Source: an uncultured Bryobacterales bacterium
GTDB lineage: Bacteria > Acidobacteriota > Terriglobia > Bryobacterales > UBA6623
NCBI GenBank assembly: GCA_946887065.1
Contig: CAMPKL010000217.1
Coordinates: forward strand, 1-6,547
Length of the DNA stretch: 6,547 nucleotides
Reading direction: 5' to 3'
Position 1 is the stretch's first letter. Each line of letters begins with the position of its first letter. This document shows positions 1 to 6,229 of the stretch, piece by piece. The translations under genes were made by a program, and so were the position numbers. Under the pieces are notes generated by a model, which was not told the origin of the DNA, did no database searches, and worked only from the letters and a program-made list of their open reading frames with translations.

Positions 1-72
1 GAGCAGGACCATCATGGGCGGCCCCCAGACGAGGCCGTTTAGCTGGCTGTGCCACTCGATGAAAGTTTCCAT
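1..72 (-). CDS. AGCS-family sodium:alanine/amino-acid symporter, N-terminal fragment
   Basis: Only the first 24 codons lie in the window; the gene continues past base 1. The peptide begins METFIEWHSQLN and continues GLVWGPPMMVLL. The LNxxVWGPPMxVLL block is the usual N-terminus of the alanine/glycine:cation symporter family (AlsT/DagA type), just before the first long membrane helix. Members are inner-membrane proteins that import alanine, glycine or related amino acids with Na+. The ATG at 72-70 is chosen because the match begins there and because it sits 6 bases after the stop of the SAM hydrolase gene on the same strand, so the two are probably co-transcribed and perhaps translationally coupled. 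No strong Shine-Dalgarno is visible (only TAGG, inside the upstream stop region). Substrate cannot be told from this fragment. The family call rests on one short motif. Confidence 0.72.
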   Translation of the reverse strand, partial: METFIEWHSQLNGLVWGPPMMVLL

Positions 73-78
73 GAGGGC

Positions 79-885
79 CTAGCTTAGCGAATTGTCCTCA
101 AGTTCGACCTCGTCCCCGAGCCAGGCGTCCACCGACTCCGCTGCCGATCCCTGCCGAACCGATACCTCCAAGAATCCCGCGCTACCTGCAATCAAGAATG
201 GTTCCTCGTCCTCGATGCCGTCATATACTTCAGCCAATCGGGTGATCTCCGCCTCGCCCACTCGCAGCACAAAGTCGCCGTCGAAGGATGCCAGTAACTC
301 CGGCCGCAGACTCGTGACCAAGTTGCCGAAGCGATCCACGTTCAGCACCCGGCCGCGCCAACGCCCCGAAGTCCGCCGCTCCGGTTCCAGCGACCTCAGC
401 AGAACATAGTCCTCAACCAGGCTGCCCCACGCGGCAGGATCCTCGCCCATCGCGATCCTGGCGCCTAAGGGAGCGAAAATATCGCGCCCGTGAAAGGTCC
501 TTGTGGTCGGCGCGCCCACCACTTGCTCAAATTCCACGGTTCGGACCGTCGTCGGCGCGTTCCAGGCGACATGCGAAAGCAAGCCATTGTCCGGCGCCAC
601 AAAATAGTGCCCCTCCGCTCGCGCTGTTAGGCATTGCCGTGCCGTTCCCACCCCTGGGTCCACCACGGCGACATGGACGGTTCCCGCGGGAAAGGCCGTG
701 TACGCATGCGCCAGAAAAAAAGCGCCCTGTTCAATCTGATACGGTTCCACGCCGTGTGTGATATCCACGATCGTCGCTTTTGGGTACGTAGCGAGAATAA
801 CTCCTTTCATAGCGCCGACATAGTGGTCGGCTAGACCAAAATCCGTTGTCAACGTGACGATGCCGCTAGGTTTGAGACGCTCCAC
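79..885 (-). CDS. SAM hydroxide adenosyltransferase (DUF62 / SAM hydrolase family)
   Basis: Probable S-adenosylmethionine hydrolase, a cytoplasmic enzyme that attacks the SAM ribose carbon with activated water to give adenosine and methionine. With the GTG start at 885 the protein is 268 aa, the usual family size. Motifs in order: TLTTDFG (11-17), DHYVGAMKG (20-28), VVDPGVGTAR (74-83), FVAPDNGLL (95-103), FHGRDIFAP (131-139), VDRFGNLVTS (183-192) and GSAGFLEVSV (234-243). D76, R83 and H132 fit the Asp-Arg-His triad of the hydroxide-type enzymes and argue against the related fluorinase/chlorinase. The frame stays open to a GTG at 963, which would add 26 residues (294 aa total) and has a possible GAGGA upstream. 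That extension is antisense to the conserved start of the cysteine desulfurase and resembles nothing in the family, so the shorter form is preferred. The 885 start has no clear Shine-Dalgarno, so the start is uncertain. The physiological role of the family is poorly known. A symporter gene follows 6 bases after the stop. Confidence 0.88.
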   Translation of the reverse strand: MERLKPSGIVTLTTDFGLADHYVGAMKGVILATYPKATIVDITHGVEPYQIEQGAFFLAHAYTAFPAGTVHVAVVDPGVGTARQCLTARAEGHYFVAPDNGLLSHVAWNAPTTVRTVEFEQVVGAPTTRTFHGRDIFAPLGARIAMGEDPAAWGSLVEDYVLLRSLEPERRTSGRWRGRVLNVDRFGNLVTSLRPELLASFDGDFVLRVGEAEITRLAEVYDGIEDEEPFLIAGSAGFLEVSVRQGSAAESVDAWLGDEVELEDNSLS

Positions 886-900
886 GATAGAATCAATACT
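872..900 (+). promoter_or_regulatory. Possible promoter of the desulfurase-mnmA genes (weak)
   Basis: TTGAGA (872-877) is 17 bases before AATACT (895-900), matching the sigma-70 consensus at 5/6 and 4/6 positions. An alternative -10, TAGAAT (888-893, 5/6), has no good -35 at the right distance. The first option would start transcription at about 907, inside the ribosome site. The second would start near 900 and leave that site intact. Either promoter lies inside or against the 5' end of the divergent SAM hydrolase gene. This is pattern matching only; GC-rich bacteria often depart from the consensus. Confidence 0.25.
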
Positions 901-903
901 GGC

Positions 904-909
904 AGGGAG
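904..909 (+). promoter_or_regulatory. Ribosome binding site that fixes the TTG start of the cysteine desulfurase
   Basis: AGGGAG lies 5 bases before the TTG at 915-917. The protein read from this TTG begins MQRHYFDHNATTP, which aligns with the normal start of NifS/IscS proteins (xxYxDxxATTP). Both signals support a TTG start; the first in-frame ATG (codon 22) would delete the conserved N-terminus. Confidence 0.7.
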
Positions 910-914
910 TTCGC

Positions 915-2024
915 TTGCAGCGCCACTACTTCGATCACAATGCAACAACGCCGGTCGACCCACAGGTCCTCGATGCGATGATGCCCGCCTTGCGCGAAGT
1001 CAGCGGCAACGCGTCCAGCATCCACAGTTTTGGCCAGGATGCCCGCCTGCTCGTCGAGTCGGCGCGGCTCCAAGTCGCCGATTTTCTCCGCTGCGAGCCC
1101 AAGGAAGTCGTCTTCACCAGCGGGGGGACCGAATCCGACAATCTAGCGATTCTCGGGGTCGTCCGCGCTGCCGCCGGTGACAGTCAGCACGTCGTCACCA
1201 CTGCCATCGAACACCCCGCGGTTCTTCAGACATGCCGTCAGCTTGAACGTGAAGGCGTTTCCGTCGATTACGTCGCGGTCGGTCCCAGCGGCGTCGTCGA
1301 TATTGCCGCCCTCCGCGCTGCCTTGCGGCCGGAAACAGTACTTGTTTCCGTGATGCATGCGAACAACGAACTGGGCACCATTCAACCGATCCCCGAGATC
1401 GCAGAGGCGGCGCACGCCGTCGGCGCTCTGTTTCACTCCGACGCGATTCAAAGCGCGGGCAAGCTGCCCCTCGACGTCAATGCCTTGGGTGTCGATCTGC
1501 TGACTATCAGCGGCCACAAGCTATACGCCCCCAAAGGCGTCGGCGCCCTCTACGTCCGCAAGGGCGTCGACATCGAATGCATCCAGTTCGGGGGCCGTCA
1601 CGAACGCGCCCGCCGCCCTGGTACGGAAAACGTCCCCGGCATTGTCGGCCTCGGCGCCGCCTGCGAATTGGCGGCCGAACGCCTCGCTGCGGAGTCGTCC
1701 CGCCAAGCAGCATTGCGCGACCGCCTGGAACGGACCATCCTCAGCCAAATCGCCAACACCTGGGTGAACGCCGCCGGCAGTCCCCGTACCCCCAACACGA
1801 CGAACATCGGCTTCGGCGGCATCGAGGGTGAGCCGTTGCTCATCTCGCTCGACCTCAAGGGCTTTGCCGTCTCCAGCGGCGCGGCCTGCTCTAGCGGCGC
1901 CGTCGAGCCCTCGCACGTCCTGCTGGCGATTGGCCTGTCCCGCGAGCAAGCCCGCTCCTGCCTGCGTCTCTCGATCGGCGCCGGAACCACGGCCGCCGAC
2001 ATCGACAGCTTCCTCGCGGTATAA
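915..2024 (+). CDS. iscS: Cysteine desulfurase, NifS/IscS type (probable sulfur donor to MnmA)
   Basis: PLP-dependent cytoplasmic enzyme that converts L-cysteine to alanine and holds the sulfur as a persulfide for transfer. The 369-aa protein shows the fold-type I landmarks: N-terminal YFDHNATTP (5-13), TSGGTESDN (68-76), EHPAV with H100 expected to stack on PLP, HANNELGTIQP (148-158), HSDAIQS with D176 expected to contact the PLP ring nitrogen, and SGHKLYAPKG (199-208) with K202 as the Schiff-base lysine. RRPGTEN (233-239) follows, then SSGAACSSG (320-328) with C325 as the persulfide cysteine and EPSHVL after it. The Cys loop is of the group I (IscS/NifS) kind. Only 44 residues follow C325, against about 75 in Escherichia coli IscS (404 aa), so the C-terminal tail is short. 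mnmA starts 51 bases downstream on the same strand, and no iscU or other Fe-S assembly gene is present, so a dedicated tRNA-thiolation role like that of YrvO is likely. The iscS symbol is by type; the gene could equally be called nifS-like. Confidence 0.93.
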   Translation: MQRHYFDHNATTPVDPQVLDAMMPALREVSGNASSIHSFGQDARLLVESARLQVADFLRCEPKEVVFTSGGTESDNLAILGVVRAAAGDSQHVVTTAIEHPAVLQTCRQLEREGVSVDYVAVGPSGVVDIAALRAALRPETVLVSVMHANNELGTIQPIPEIAEAAHAVGALFHSDAIQSAGKLPLDVNALGVDLLTISGHKLYAPKGVGALYVRKGVDIECIQFGGRHERARRPGTENVPGIVGLGAACELAAERLAAESSRQAALRDRLERTILSQIANTWVNAAGSPRTPNTTNIGFGGIEGEPLLISLDLKGFAVSSGAACSSGAVEPSHVLLAIGLSREQARSCLRLSIGAGTTAADIDSFLAV

Positions 2025-2062
2025 CCCGCCGTCGTCGAAAGGCTCCGCGCCTTGGCGCCCGC

Positions 2063-2068
2063 GGAAAG
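2063..2068 (+). promoter_or_regulatory. Ribosome binding site of mnmA
   Basis: GGAAAG sits 7 bases before the ATG at 2076. It supports this start over later ATGs such as codon 10, which would cut into the strand leading to the P-loop. Confidence 0.55.
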
Positions 2069-2075
2069 ATAAATC

Positions 2076-3182
2076 ATGGCCGAAGAACTCATCGCGGTAG
2101 CCATGAGCGGCGGGGTCGATAGCTCCGTCGTCGCCGCCTTGCTCCATTCCGAGCAACGGCCCGTGGTCGGCATGACCATGCAGCTGTGGAACCAGCAGCG
2201 CATTCCCGAGCTGATCCCCGAGGGCGGCGCCGCCGGCCGTTGCTGCTCGCTCGACGACGTCTACGACGCCCGCCGCGTCGCGCAATCCGTCGGCATCCCT
2301 TTCTACGTCGTCAACTTTGAAGATCGCTTCGAGCAAGAAGTCGTCGCGCCCTTTGTCGCCGACTACGTCTCCGGACGCACGCCCATCCCCTGCACCATCT
2401 GCAACAACCTCATCAAGTTCGACCAGTTCCTCGACATGGCCCAGCAGGTCGGCGCCGAAACCATCGCCACCGGACACTACGCCCGCATCGAGCGCGACGA
2501 AACGACCGGCCGCTGGCTGCTGCGCAAGGGCGTCGACGAAAGCCGGGACCAGTCCTACTTCCTCTTCGGGCTCACCCAAGACCAGCTCTCCCGCTCGTCT
2601 TTTCCCCTGGGCGGCATGCAAAAGGATGAGGTCCGAGCCCTAGCCAAAAAGCTCAACGTTCCCGTCGCCGACAAGGGCGAGAGCCGCGAAATTTGCTTCG
2701 TTCCCAACGGCGATTACGCCCAATTCGTCGAGAAATACCTAGAGCAGAAGGGCGGGGAAGCCGTATCCCAAGGCGTTGTCGTCGACGCTGACGGCAAACC
2801 GCTCGCCGAACACGGCGGCGTTCACCGCTTCACCGTCGGCCAACGCAAGGGCCTTGGCGTCGCCCTCGGCAAGCCCGCCTATGTCACCGAGATCCGGCCC
2901 GCCACCCGCGAAGTCGTCGTCGGCTCCAAGGAATCCCTCAACAAGACCACTTTTGAAGTCGAGCGCCTGAATTGGATTTCGATCCCCCAACTCGACGCTC
3001 CTCTCCGCGTCGACGCCAAGATCCGCTATCAGTTCCGGCCTCGCATGGCCACGATTCGCCCTTCCGCGACAGCTGGTCGTGTCGTGGTTGAATTCGACGC
3101 CGCCCAGCTGGCCATTACCCCTGGACAGGCCGCCGTTTTCTACCAAGACGATATCGTCGTCGGCGGCGGCTGGATTATCTAG
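2076..3182 (+). CDS. mnmA: tRNA-specific 2-thiouridylase MnmA (TrmU)
   Basis: Adenylates and then thiolates U34 in the anticodon of tRNA-Lys, -Glu and -Gln, giving the s2 part of (c)mnm5s2U, with sulfur passed on from a cysteine desulfurase. The 368-aa protein has the family length and order. AMSGGVDSS (9-17) is the PP-loop that binds ATP. PCTICN (105-110) carries C106 as the likely nucleophile. ATGHYARI (131-138) and RDQSYFLFGL (157-166) come next, then ESREICFVP (202-210) with C207 as the second catalytic cysteine. FTVGQRKGLG (252-261) opens the central domain, and a C-terminal beta-barrel ends in FYQDDIVVGGGWI. GRCCSLDD (54-61) adds a cysteine pair (C56, C57) that E. coli and B. subtilis MnmA lack but part of the family has. 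The neighbouring desulfurase, probably in the same transcript, supports the assignment. The gene looks intact. Confidence 0.96.
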   Translation: MAEELIAVAMSGGVDSSVVAALLHSEQRPVVGMTMQLWNQQRIPELIPEGGAAGRCCSLDDVYDARRVAQSVGIPFYVVNFEDRFEQEVVAPFVADYVSGRTPIPCTICNNLIKFDQFLDMAQQVGAETIATGHYARIERDETTGRWLLRKGVDESRDQSYFLFGLTQDQLSRSSFPLGGMQKDEVRALAKKLNVPVADKGESREICFVPNGDYAQFVEKYLEQKGGEAVSQGVVVDADGKPLAEHGGVHRFTVGQRKGLGVALGKPAYVTEIRPATREVVVGSKESLNKTTFEVERLNWISIPQLDAPLRVDAKIRYQFRPRMATIRPSATAGRVVVEFDAAQLAITPGQAAVFYQDDIVVGGGWII

Positions 3183-3199
3183 GCGCTTGGACGCCCGAG

Positions 3200-3205
3200 T
3201 ATAGT
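3200..3205 (+). promoter_or_regulatory. Possible -10 box giving a leaderless peptidase mRNA
   Basis: TATAGT (5/6 to TATAAT) ends 6 bases before the ATG at 3212, which would put transcription start at or next to the start codon. No Shine-Dalgarno is visible in the 29-base gap after mnmA, which fits a leaderless message, but no -35 match is found at 16-18 bases. Read-through from mnmA is equally possible. Confidence 0.3.
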
Positions 3206-3211
3206 AGTCAA

Positions 3212-5725
3212 ATGGGGAAATCGCTGTTGCTGCTGGGCTGGCTGCTCGTCCCCAGCCTCGCGCTTTCCCAAATCCCTTCCCCGGAATCCCAGTTCGGCTT
3301 TCGGATGGGCGCCGACAGACGTCTCGTCGGCTGGTCTTCCGTCGTTTCCTACTATCAGGCGTTGGCCGCCAATAGCCCTGCGGTCCGCTATGAAGAGATC
3401 GGCCGCACGACCGAGAACCGGCCCTTCGCACTGGTCACCGTTTCCTCACCCGAAAACCTAGCCCAACTCGGACGCTTCCGCCGCGTCCAAGAGCGCCTCG
3501 CCGATCCGCGCCTCACGACGCCCGCGCAAGCCGAGTTCCTCATACCTCGCGGTAAGCCTGTCGTCCTGATCACCTGTTCCATTCACTCCACCGAAGTCGC
3601 CTCCACCATGACTGCGATGGAGTACGTCCATAGCCTGGTCACCCAAGACACTCCACGCAACCGCAAGATTCTCAACGACGTCATCATCCTGCTCGTCCCT
3701 TCGTTGAATCCCGACGGCGTCGATAAGGTCAAGACCTGGTACGACCGCTGGGTCGGCACGCCCTACGAAGGCGCGCCCATGGTCGATCTTTACCAGCGTT
3801 ATGTCGACCACGACAACAACCGCGACTGGTACGCCTTTACCCAAAAAGAAACGCGTCTTGCCGTCGAGAAAATCCACAACGTTTGGCACCCGCAAGTCGT
3901 CTACGACGTGCACCAGATGGCCTCCAGCGGCGCACGCATGTTCGTGCCGCCCTGGGACGATCCCATCGACCCCAATATCGATCCCCTTATCGCCCAACAG
4001 GCGAACGCCTTTGGCGCGGCCATGGCTGCCGACCTCACCGCGGCGGGCAAGACCGGAGTCGTAATCAACGGCATCTACGACTACTTCACGCCCGCCCGTC
4101 ACTACCAGAGCTATCACGGCGGCATGCGTCTGCTGAGCGAAGCCGCTTCCGTGCGCTACGCCAGTCCCATCGAGACCGCGTTTTCGTCCCTTCTGACCGG
4201 CGGTCGCGGCTACAACGCCCAGCGCCCCAGTTGGAACTTCCTCGAACCCTGGCCGGGCGGTAAGTGGACGCTGCGCGATATCGTCGACTATCAGCTCGTC
4301 ACCTTCGAGTCGGTCCTTTACACTTCCGCTATCCGCGGCGACGAACTGCTGCGCAACTTCTATCGAGTCGGCCGGCGCGCCCTTCAGCAACGCAATCCCT
4401 TTGCGTTCGTTTTGGCGAAGCGGCAGCATGACCCCAACGCTCTCACCAGGCTCATCGAAACCCTGCAGTTAGGCATGGTCGAGCTCTACAAGGCCCGCGG
4501 CAGCTTCCGCGCCGACGGACGCCAGTTCGCAGCCGTCGATTACGTCATCCGCATGGACCAACCCTATTCGTCCTTCGCCAAGACCTTGCTCGAACCCCAA
4601 ACCTATCCCGAGCAACGACAGTACCCAGGCGGTCCTCCGCGGCGGCCCTACGACGTCACCGCTCATTCGTTGCCGCTGCTCATGGGCGTCGACGTCGTCC
4701 AAGTCGACAACCCGCTCAGCGTTTCGCTCACCAGGTTGCCCAAACTGATTCCCGCCGCCGGTCAAATCGGCGCCGGGCAAGCGCTCAGCTTTTCTCCCGC
4801 CTACGGCAACTCCTGGATCGCCGTGAACCGCTTCTTGAGTGCCGGCAAACAGGTGTTTCGCGACGAGACGAATGGCCGCTTCTTCATACGAACCGGCGGT
4901 CCCGAATCTCAAGATGAGATCCAGCAACTTGCCCGCGAACTGAGCTTGGACTTCTCTCCCGCGCCCACCGCGCTCGACGCCTATCGGCTTCTGCGGCGGC
5001 CTCGTATCGGCATTTACAAGGGCTTCGTGCCCGTGGCCGACGAAGGCTGGACGCGCTGGCTGCTTGAGCAGTATGAATTCGACTTCGACTCCGTCAACAG
5101 CGCACGCCTCGAAAGCGGCAATCTCTCCGGCGCCTACGACGTCATCATCCTTCCCGACGCGCCCCCCAGTGTTCTCCATGCCGGCTACGTTGAAGGCGCC
5201 AGCTACGACGGGGCTCTCGTACCGCCGGCTTACTCTGGCGGCATCGGCGAACGCGGCGCCGCCGCGCTTCGCACATTCGTTCGCGAAGGCGGTACCCTCG
5301 TCGCCTTCAATGCCGCGTCCTCTTTCGCCATCGACCGGCTAGGAGCGCCTGTCGAAAACGTTCTCCGCGACGTCAACGATCGCCGCTTCTATGCCCCCGG
5401 CGCGCTGCTCAACGCCGATATCGAAACGACCAATCCTCTGTCGTTCGGCATGCGTCCTCGCGAGGCTCTCTGGTTCGAATCCGGTCCCGTCTTTCGCCGC
5501 TCCAATGTCGGCGACCCCCAGGTGCGCGTGGTCGCCAAGTACCCCGCGGCCAAAATCTTGGCTTCCGGATGGCTGCTGGGCGAAGAGTACATCGCCAACC
5601 GCGCCGCCGTCGTCGACGTCGAGTTCGGCCAGGGACATTTCGTCCTCTTCGGCGTCCGGCCTCAGTACCGCGGCCAATCCAACGCCGCCTTCAAGATGGT
5701 GTTCAACTCCCTCTTCTACTGGTAG
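3212..5725 (+). CDS. Secreted M14-family zinc carboxypeptidase-like protein with C-terminal amidotransferase-like domain
   Basis: Large exported metallopeptidase of 837 aa. Residues 1-19 form a signal peptide: MGKS, a leucine-rich core and ALS before Q20, a good signal peptidase I site. The M14 catalytic domain covers roughly 40-380. HSTE (125-128) gives zinc ligands H125 and E128, and VHQM (233-236) gives the third ligand H234. NPDG (166-169) is the usual loop before the substrate-binding NR pair, here N203-R204 in HDNNRDWY. LLSEAAS (307-313) offers E310 as the catalytic glutamate. All key residues are present, so it should be active, in the periplasm or outside the cell. Residues from about 596 onward (RIGIYKG, YDVIILPDA, LRTFVREGGTLVAFN) look like a class I glutamine amidotransferase-like fold with no evident catalytic cysteine, so probably structural or binding. 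The end GHFVLFGVRPQYRGQ is typical of this peptidase subgroup. The ATG is chosen because it supplies the signal peptide. Substrate unknown. The last 23 bp overlap the convergent regulator gene. Confidence 0.9.
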   Translation: MGKSLLLLGWLLVPSLALSQIPSPESQFGFRMGADRRLVGWSSVVSYYQALAANSPAVRYEEIGRTTENRPFALVTVSSPENLAQLGRFRRVQERLADPRLTTPAQAEFLIPRGKPVVLITCSIHSTEVASTMTAMEYVHSLVTQDTPRNRKILNDVIILLVPSLNPDGVDKVKTWYDRWVGTPYEGAPMVDLYQRYVDHDNNRDWYAFTQKETRLAVEKIHNVWHPQVVYDVHQMASSGARMFVPPWDDPIDPNIDPLIAQQANAFGAAMAADLTAAGKTGVVINGIYDYFTPARHYQSYHGGMRLLSEAASVRYASPIETAFSSLLTGGRGYNAQRPSWNFLEPWPGGKWTLRDIVDYQLVTFESVLYTSAIRGDELLRNFYRVGRRALQQRNPFAFVLAKRQHDPNALTRLIETLQLGMVELYKARGSFRADGRQFAAVDYVIRMDQPYSSFAKTLLEPQTYPEQRQYPGGPPRRPYDVTAHSLPLLMGVDVVQVDNPLSVSLTRLPKLIPAAGQIGAGQALSFSPAYGNSWIAVNRFLSAGKQVFRDETNGRFFIRTGGPESQDEIQQLARELSLDFSPAPTALDAYRLLRRPRIGIYKGFVPVADEGWTRWLLEQYEFDFDSVNSARLESGNLSGAYDVIILPDAPPSVLHAGYVEGASYDGALVPPAYSGGIGERGAAALRTFVREGGTLVAFNAASSFAIDRLGAPVENVLRDVNDRRFYAPGALLNADIETTNPLSFGMRPREALWFESGPVFRRSNVGDPQVRVVAKYPAAKILASGWLLGEEYIANRAAVVDVEFGQGHFVLFGVRPQYRGQSNAAFKMVFNSLFYW

Positions 5726-6179
5726 CGGCCTCGGCAGGCTTTTCCTTCCCCCTGCGCTCCCACTCCCGTCGAATCTGCGCTAGGAACCTTTTGCGATCGT
5801 TCACCATCTGGGCGACCGCTTCGTCCGGAGCCTCCGTCGCGTGGTGCCTCGCCGACCACACAACCAGTTCCGTCAAGACCGGCGCTAAGTCGATTCCCTT
5901 TCCGGTCAGCCGATAACACGTGCGTCGGCCATCGTTGGCGTCCCGTCGCTTGACGACAATTCCGGCCGCTTCCAGGCGACGAAGACGGTCCGTCAAAATG
6001 TTGGTCGCGATTCCCTCTTCTGCTTTAGCGAAATCCTGAAAACTCTCACGGCCCTTAAACATGAGATCGCGGACGATTAACAGGGACCACGCATCTCCTA
6101 ACGTCTCCAGCGCAATAGAGATTGGACAACCGGATCTTTCCCCGGTAGGTCGTTTTGAAGTCATGCCCTTGTGCGCCAT
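5703..6179 (-). CDS. HxlR-family winged helix-turn-helix transcriptional regulator
   Basis: Cytoplasmic DNA-binding protein of 158 aa from the ATG at 6179. It carries the HxlR signature: CPISIALETLGDAWSLLIVRDL (in two parts, CPISIALETLG and DAWSLLIVRDL, about 18-39), with C18 at the position of the often redox-sensitive family cysteine. The recognition region is GIATNILTDRLRRLEAAGIV (about 56-75) and the wing is RRTCYRLTGKG (about 85-95). A basic, helical tail (FLAQIRREWERRGKEK) follows. Members usually act as dimers on inverted repeats in their own divergent promoters, and such a repeat lies at 6184-6204. The frame stays open to a TTG at 6200, but that start would put the repeat inside the coding region, so it is rejected. 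ATG 6164 (MTSKRP, 153 aa) is a real alternative, since a possible -10 (TATCAT) sits at 6183-6178. The 3' end overlaps the peptidase gene by 23 bp on the opposite strand. Effector unknown. Confidence 0.9.
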   Translation of the reverse strand: MAHKGMTSKRPTGERSGCPISIALETLGDAWSLLIVRDLMFKGRESFQDFAKAEEGIATNILTDRLRRLEAAGIVVKRRDANDGRRTCYRLTGKGIDLAPVLTELVVWSARHHATEAPDEAVAQMVNDRKRFLAQIRREWERRGKEKPAEAATSRRGS

Positions 6180-6183
6180 GATA
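6178..6183 (-). promoter_or_regulatory. Possible -10 box of the HxlR regulator gene
   Basis: Read on the minus strand, TATCAT matches TATAAT at 5/6 positions. Transcription would start near 6171, making ATG 6164 the first usable start with a very short leader. The inverted repeat 6184-6204 would then fill the spacer between -10 and -35, an ideal place for autorepression. The -35 region (ATTCAC) is a poor match, so this is tentative. Confidence 0.3.
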
Positions 6184-6204
6184 TCACTTGCAAATCGCAA
6201 GTGA
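6184..6204. promoter_or_regulatory. Perfect inverted repeat, probable HxlR operator
   Basis: TCACTTGC (6184-6191), spacer AAATC (6192-6196), then GCAAGTGA (6197-6204): two exact 8-base arms. It lies in the gap between the divergent regulator and membrane protein genes, 4 bases from the regulator ATG. An ACTTGC...GCAAGT core resembles operator sequences reported for several HxlR-type regulators. From this position, binding could control both genes: it covers the probable -35 of the membrane protein gene and the spacer region of the regulator promoter. Confidence 0.75.
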
Positions 6205-6216
6205 ATGCGATACGCT
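6188..6216 (+). promoter_or_regulatory. Possible promoter of the membrane protein gene, overlapping the operator
   Basis: TTGCAA (6188-6193) and TACGCT (6211-6216) are 17 bases apart. They match the sigma-70 consensus at 4/6 and 3/6 positions. The -35 element is inside the inverted repeat, so a bound regulator would block polymerase. The expected transcript start is about 6223. The element matches are weak; the spacing and context are the main support. Confidence 0.35.
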
Positions 6217-6229
6217 GACTCCCGCCCTT

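Noticed and set aside
79..885. Fluorinase/chlorinase (halide-using) assignment
   Set aside because: The protein keeps the Asp-Arg-His set (D76, R83, H132) of the water-using enzymes, and no halometabolite biosynthesis genes are nearby.
886..914. SAM-binding riboswitch for the SAM hydrolase or desulfurase
   Set aside because: The gap is at most 29 bases, too short for any known SAM riboswitch aptamer, and no conserved core was seen.
1521..2621. Long open frame of 366 codons on the minus strand
   Set aside because: It is antisense to the cysteine desulfurase and mnmA genes, both with full conserved motifs. The peptide is low in complexity (rich in G, A, D, V), as expected from the reverse complement of GC-biased codons.
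3182..3196. GGCG...CGCC hairpin after mnmA as a terminator
   Set aside because: Only about 4 pairs and no T-run; it is not credible as an intrinsic terminator.
3458..4429. Minus-strand open frame of 323 codons inside the peptidase region
   Set aside because: Antisense to the M14 catalytic domain; no recognisable motif and biased G/V/D composition.
4469..5179. Minus-strand open frame of 236 codons
   Set aside because: Antisense shadow of the peptidase gene with no family resemblance or ribosome site.
6180..6200. TTG at 6200 as start of the HxlR regulator
   Set aside because: It would place the operator-like repeat in the coding sequence; two ATGs downstream (6179, 6164) fit the family length equally well.
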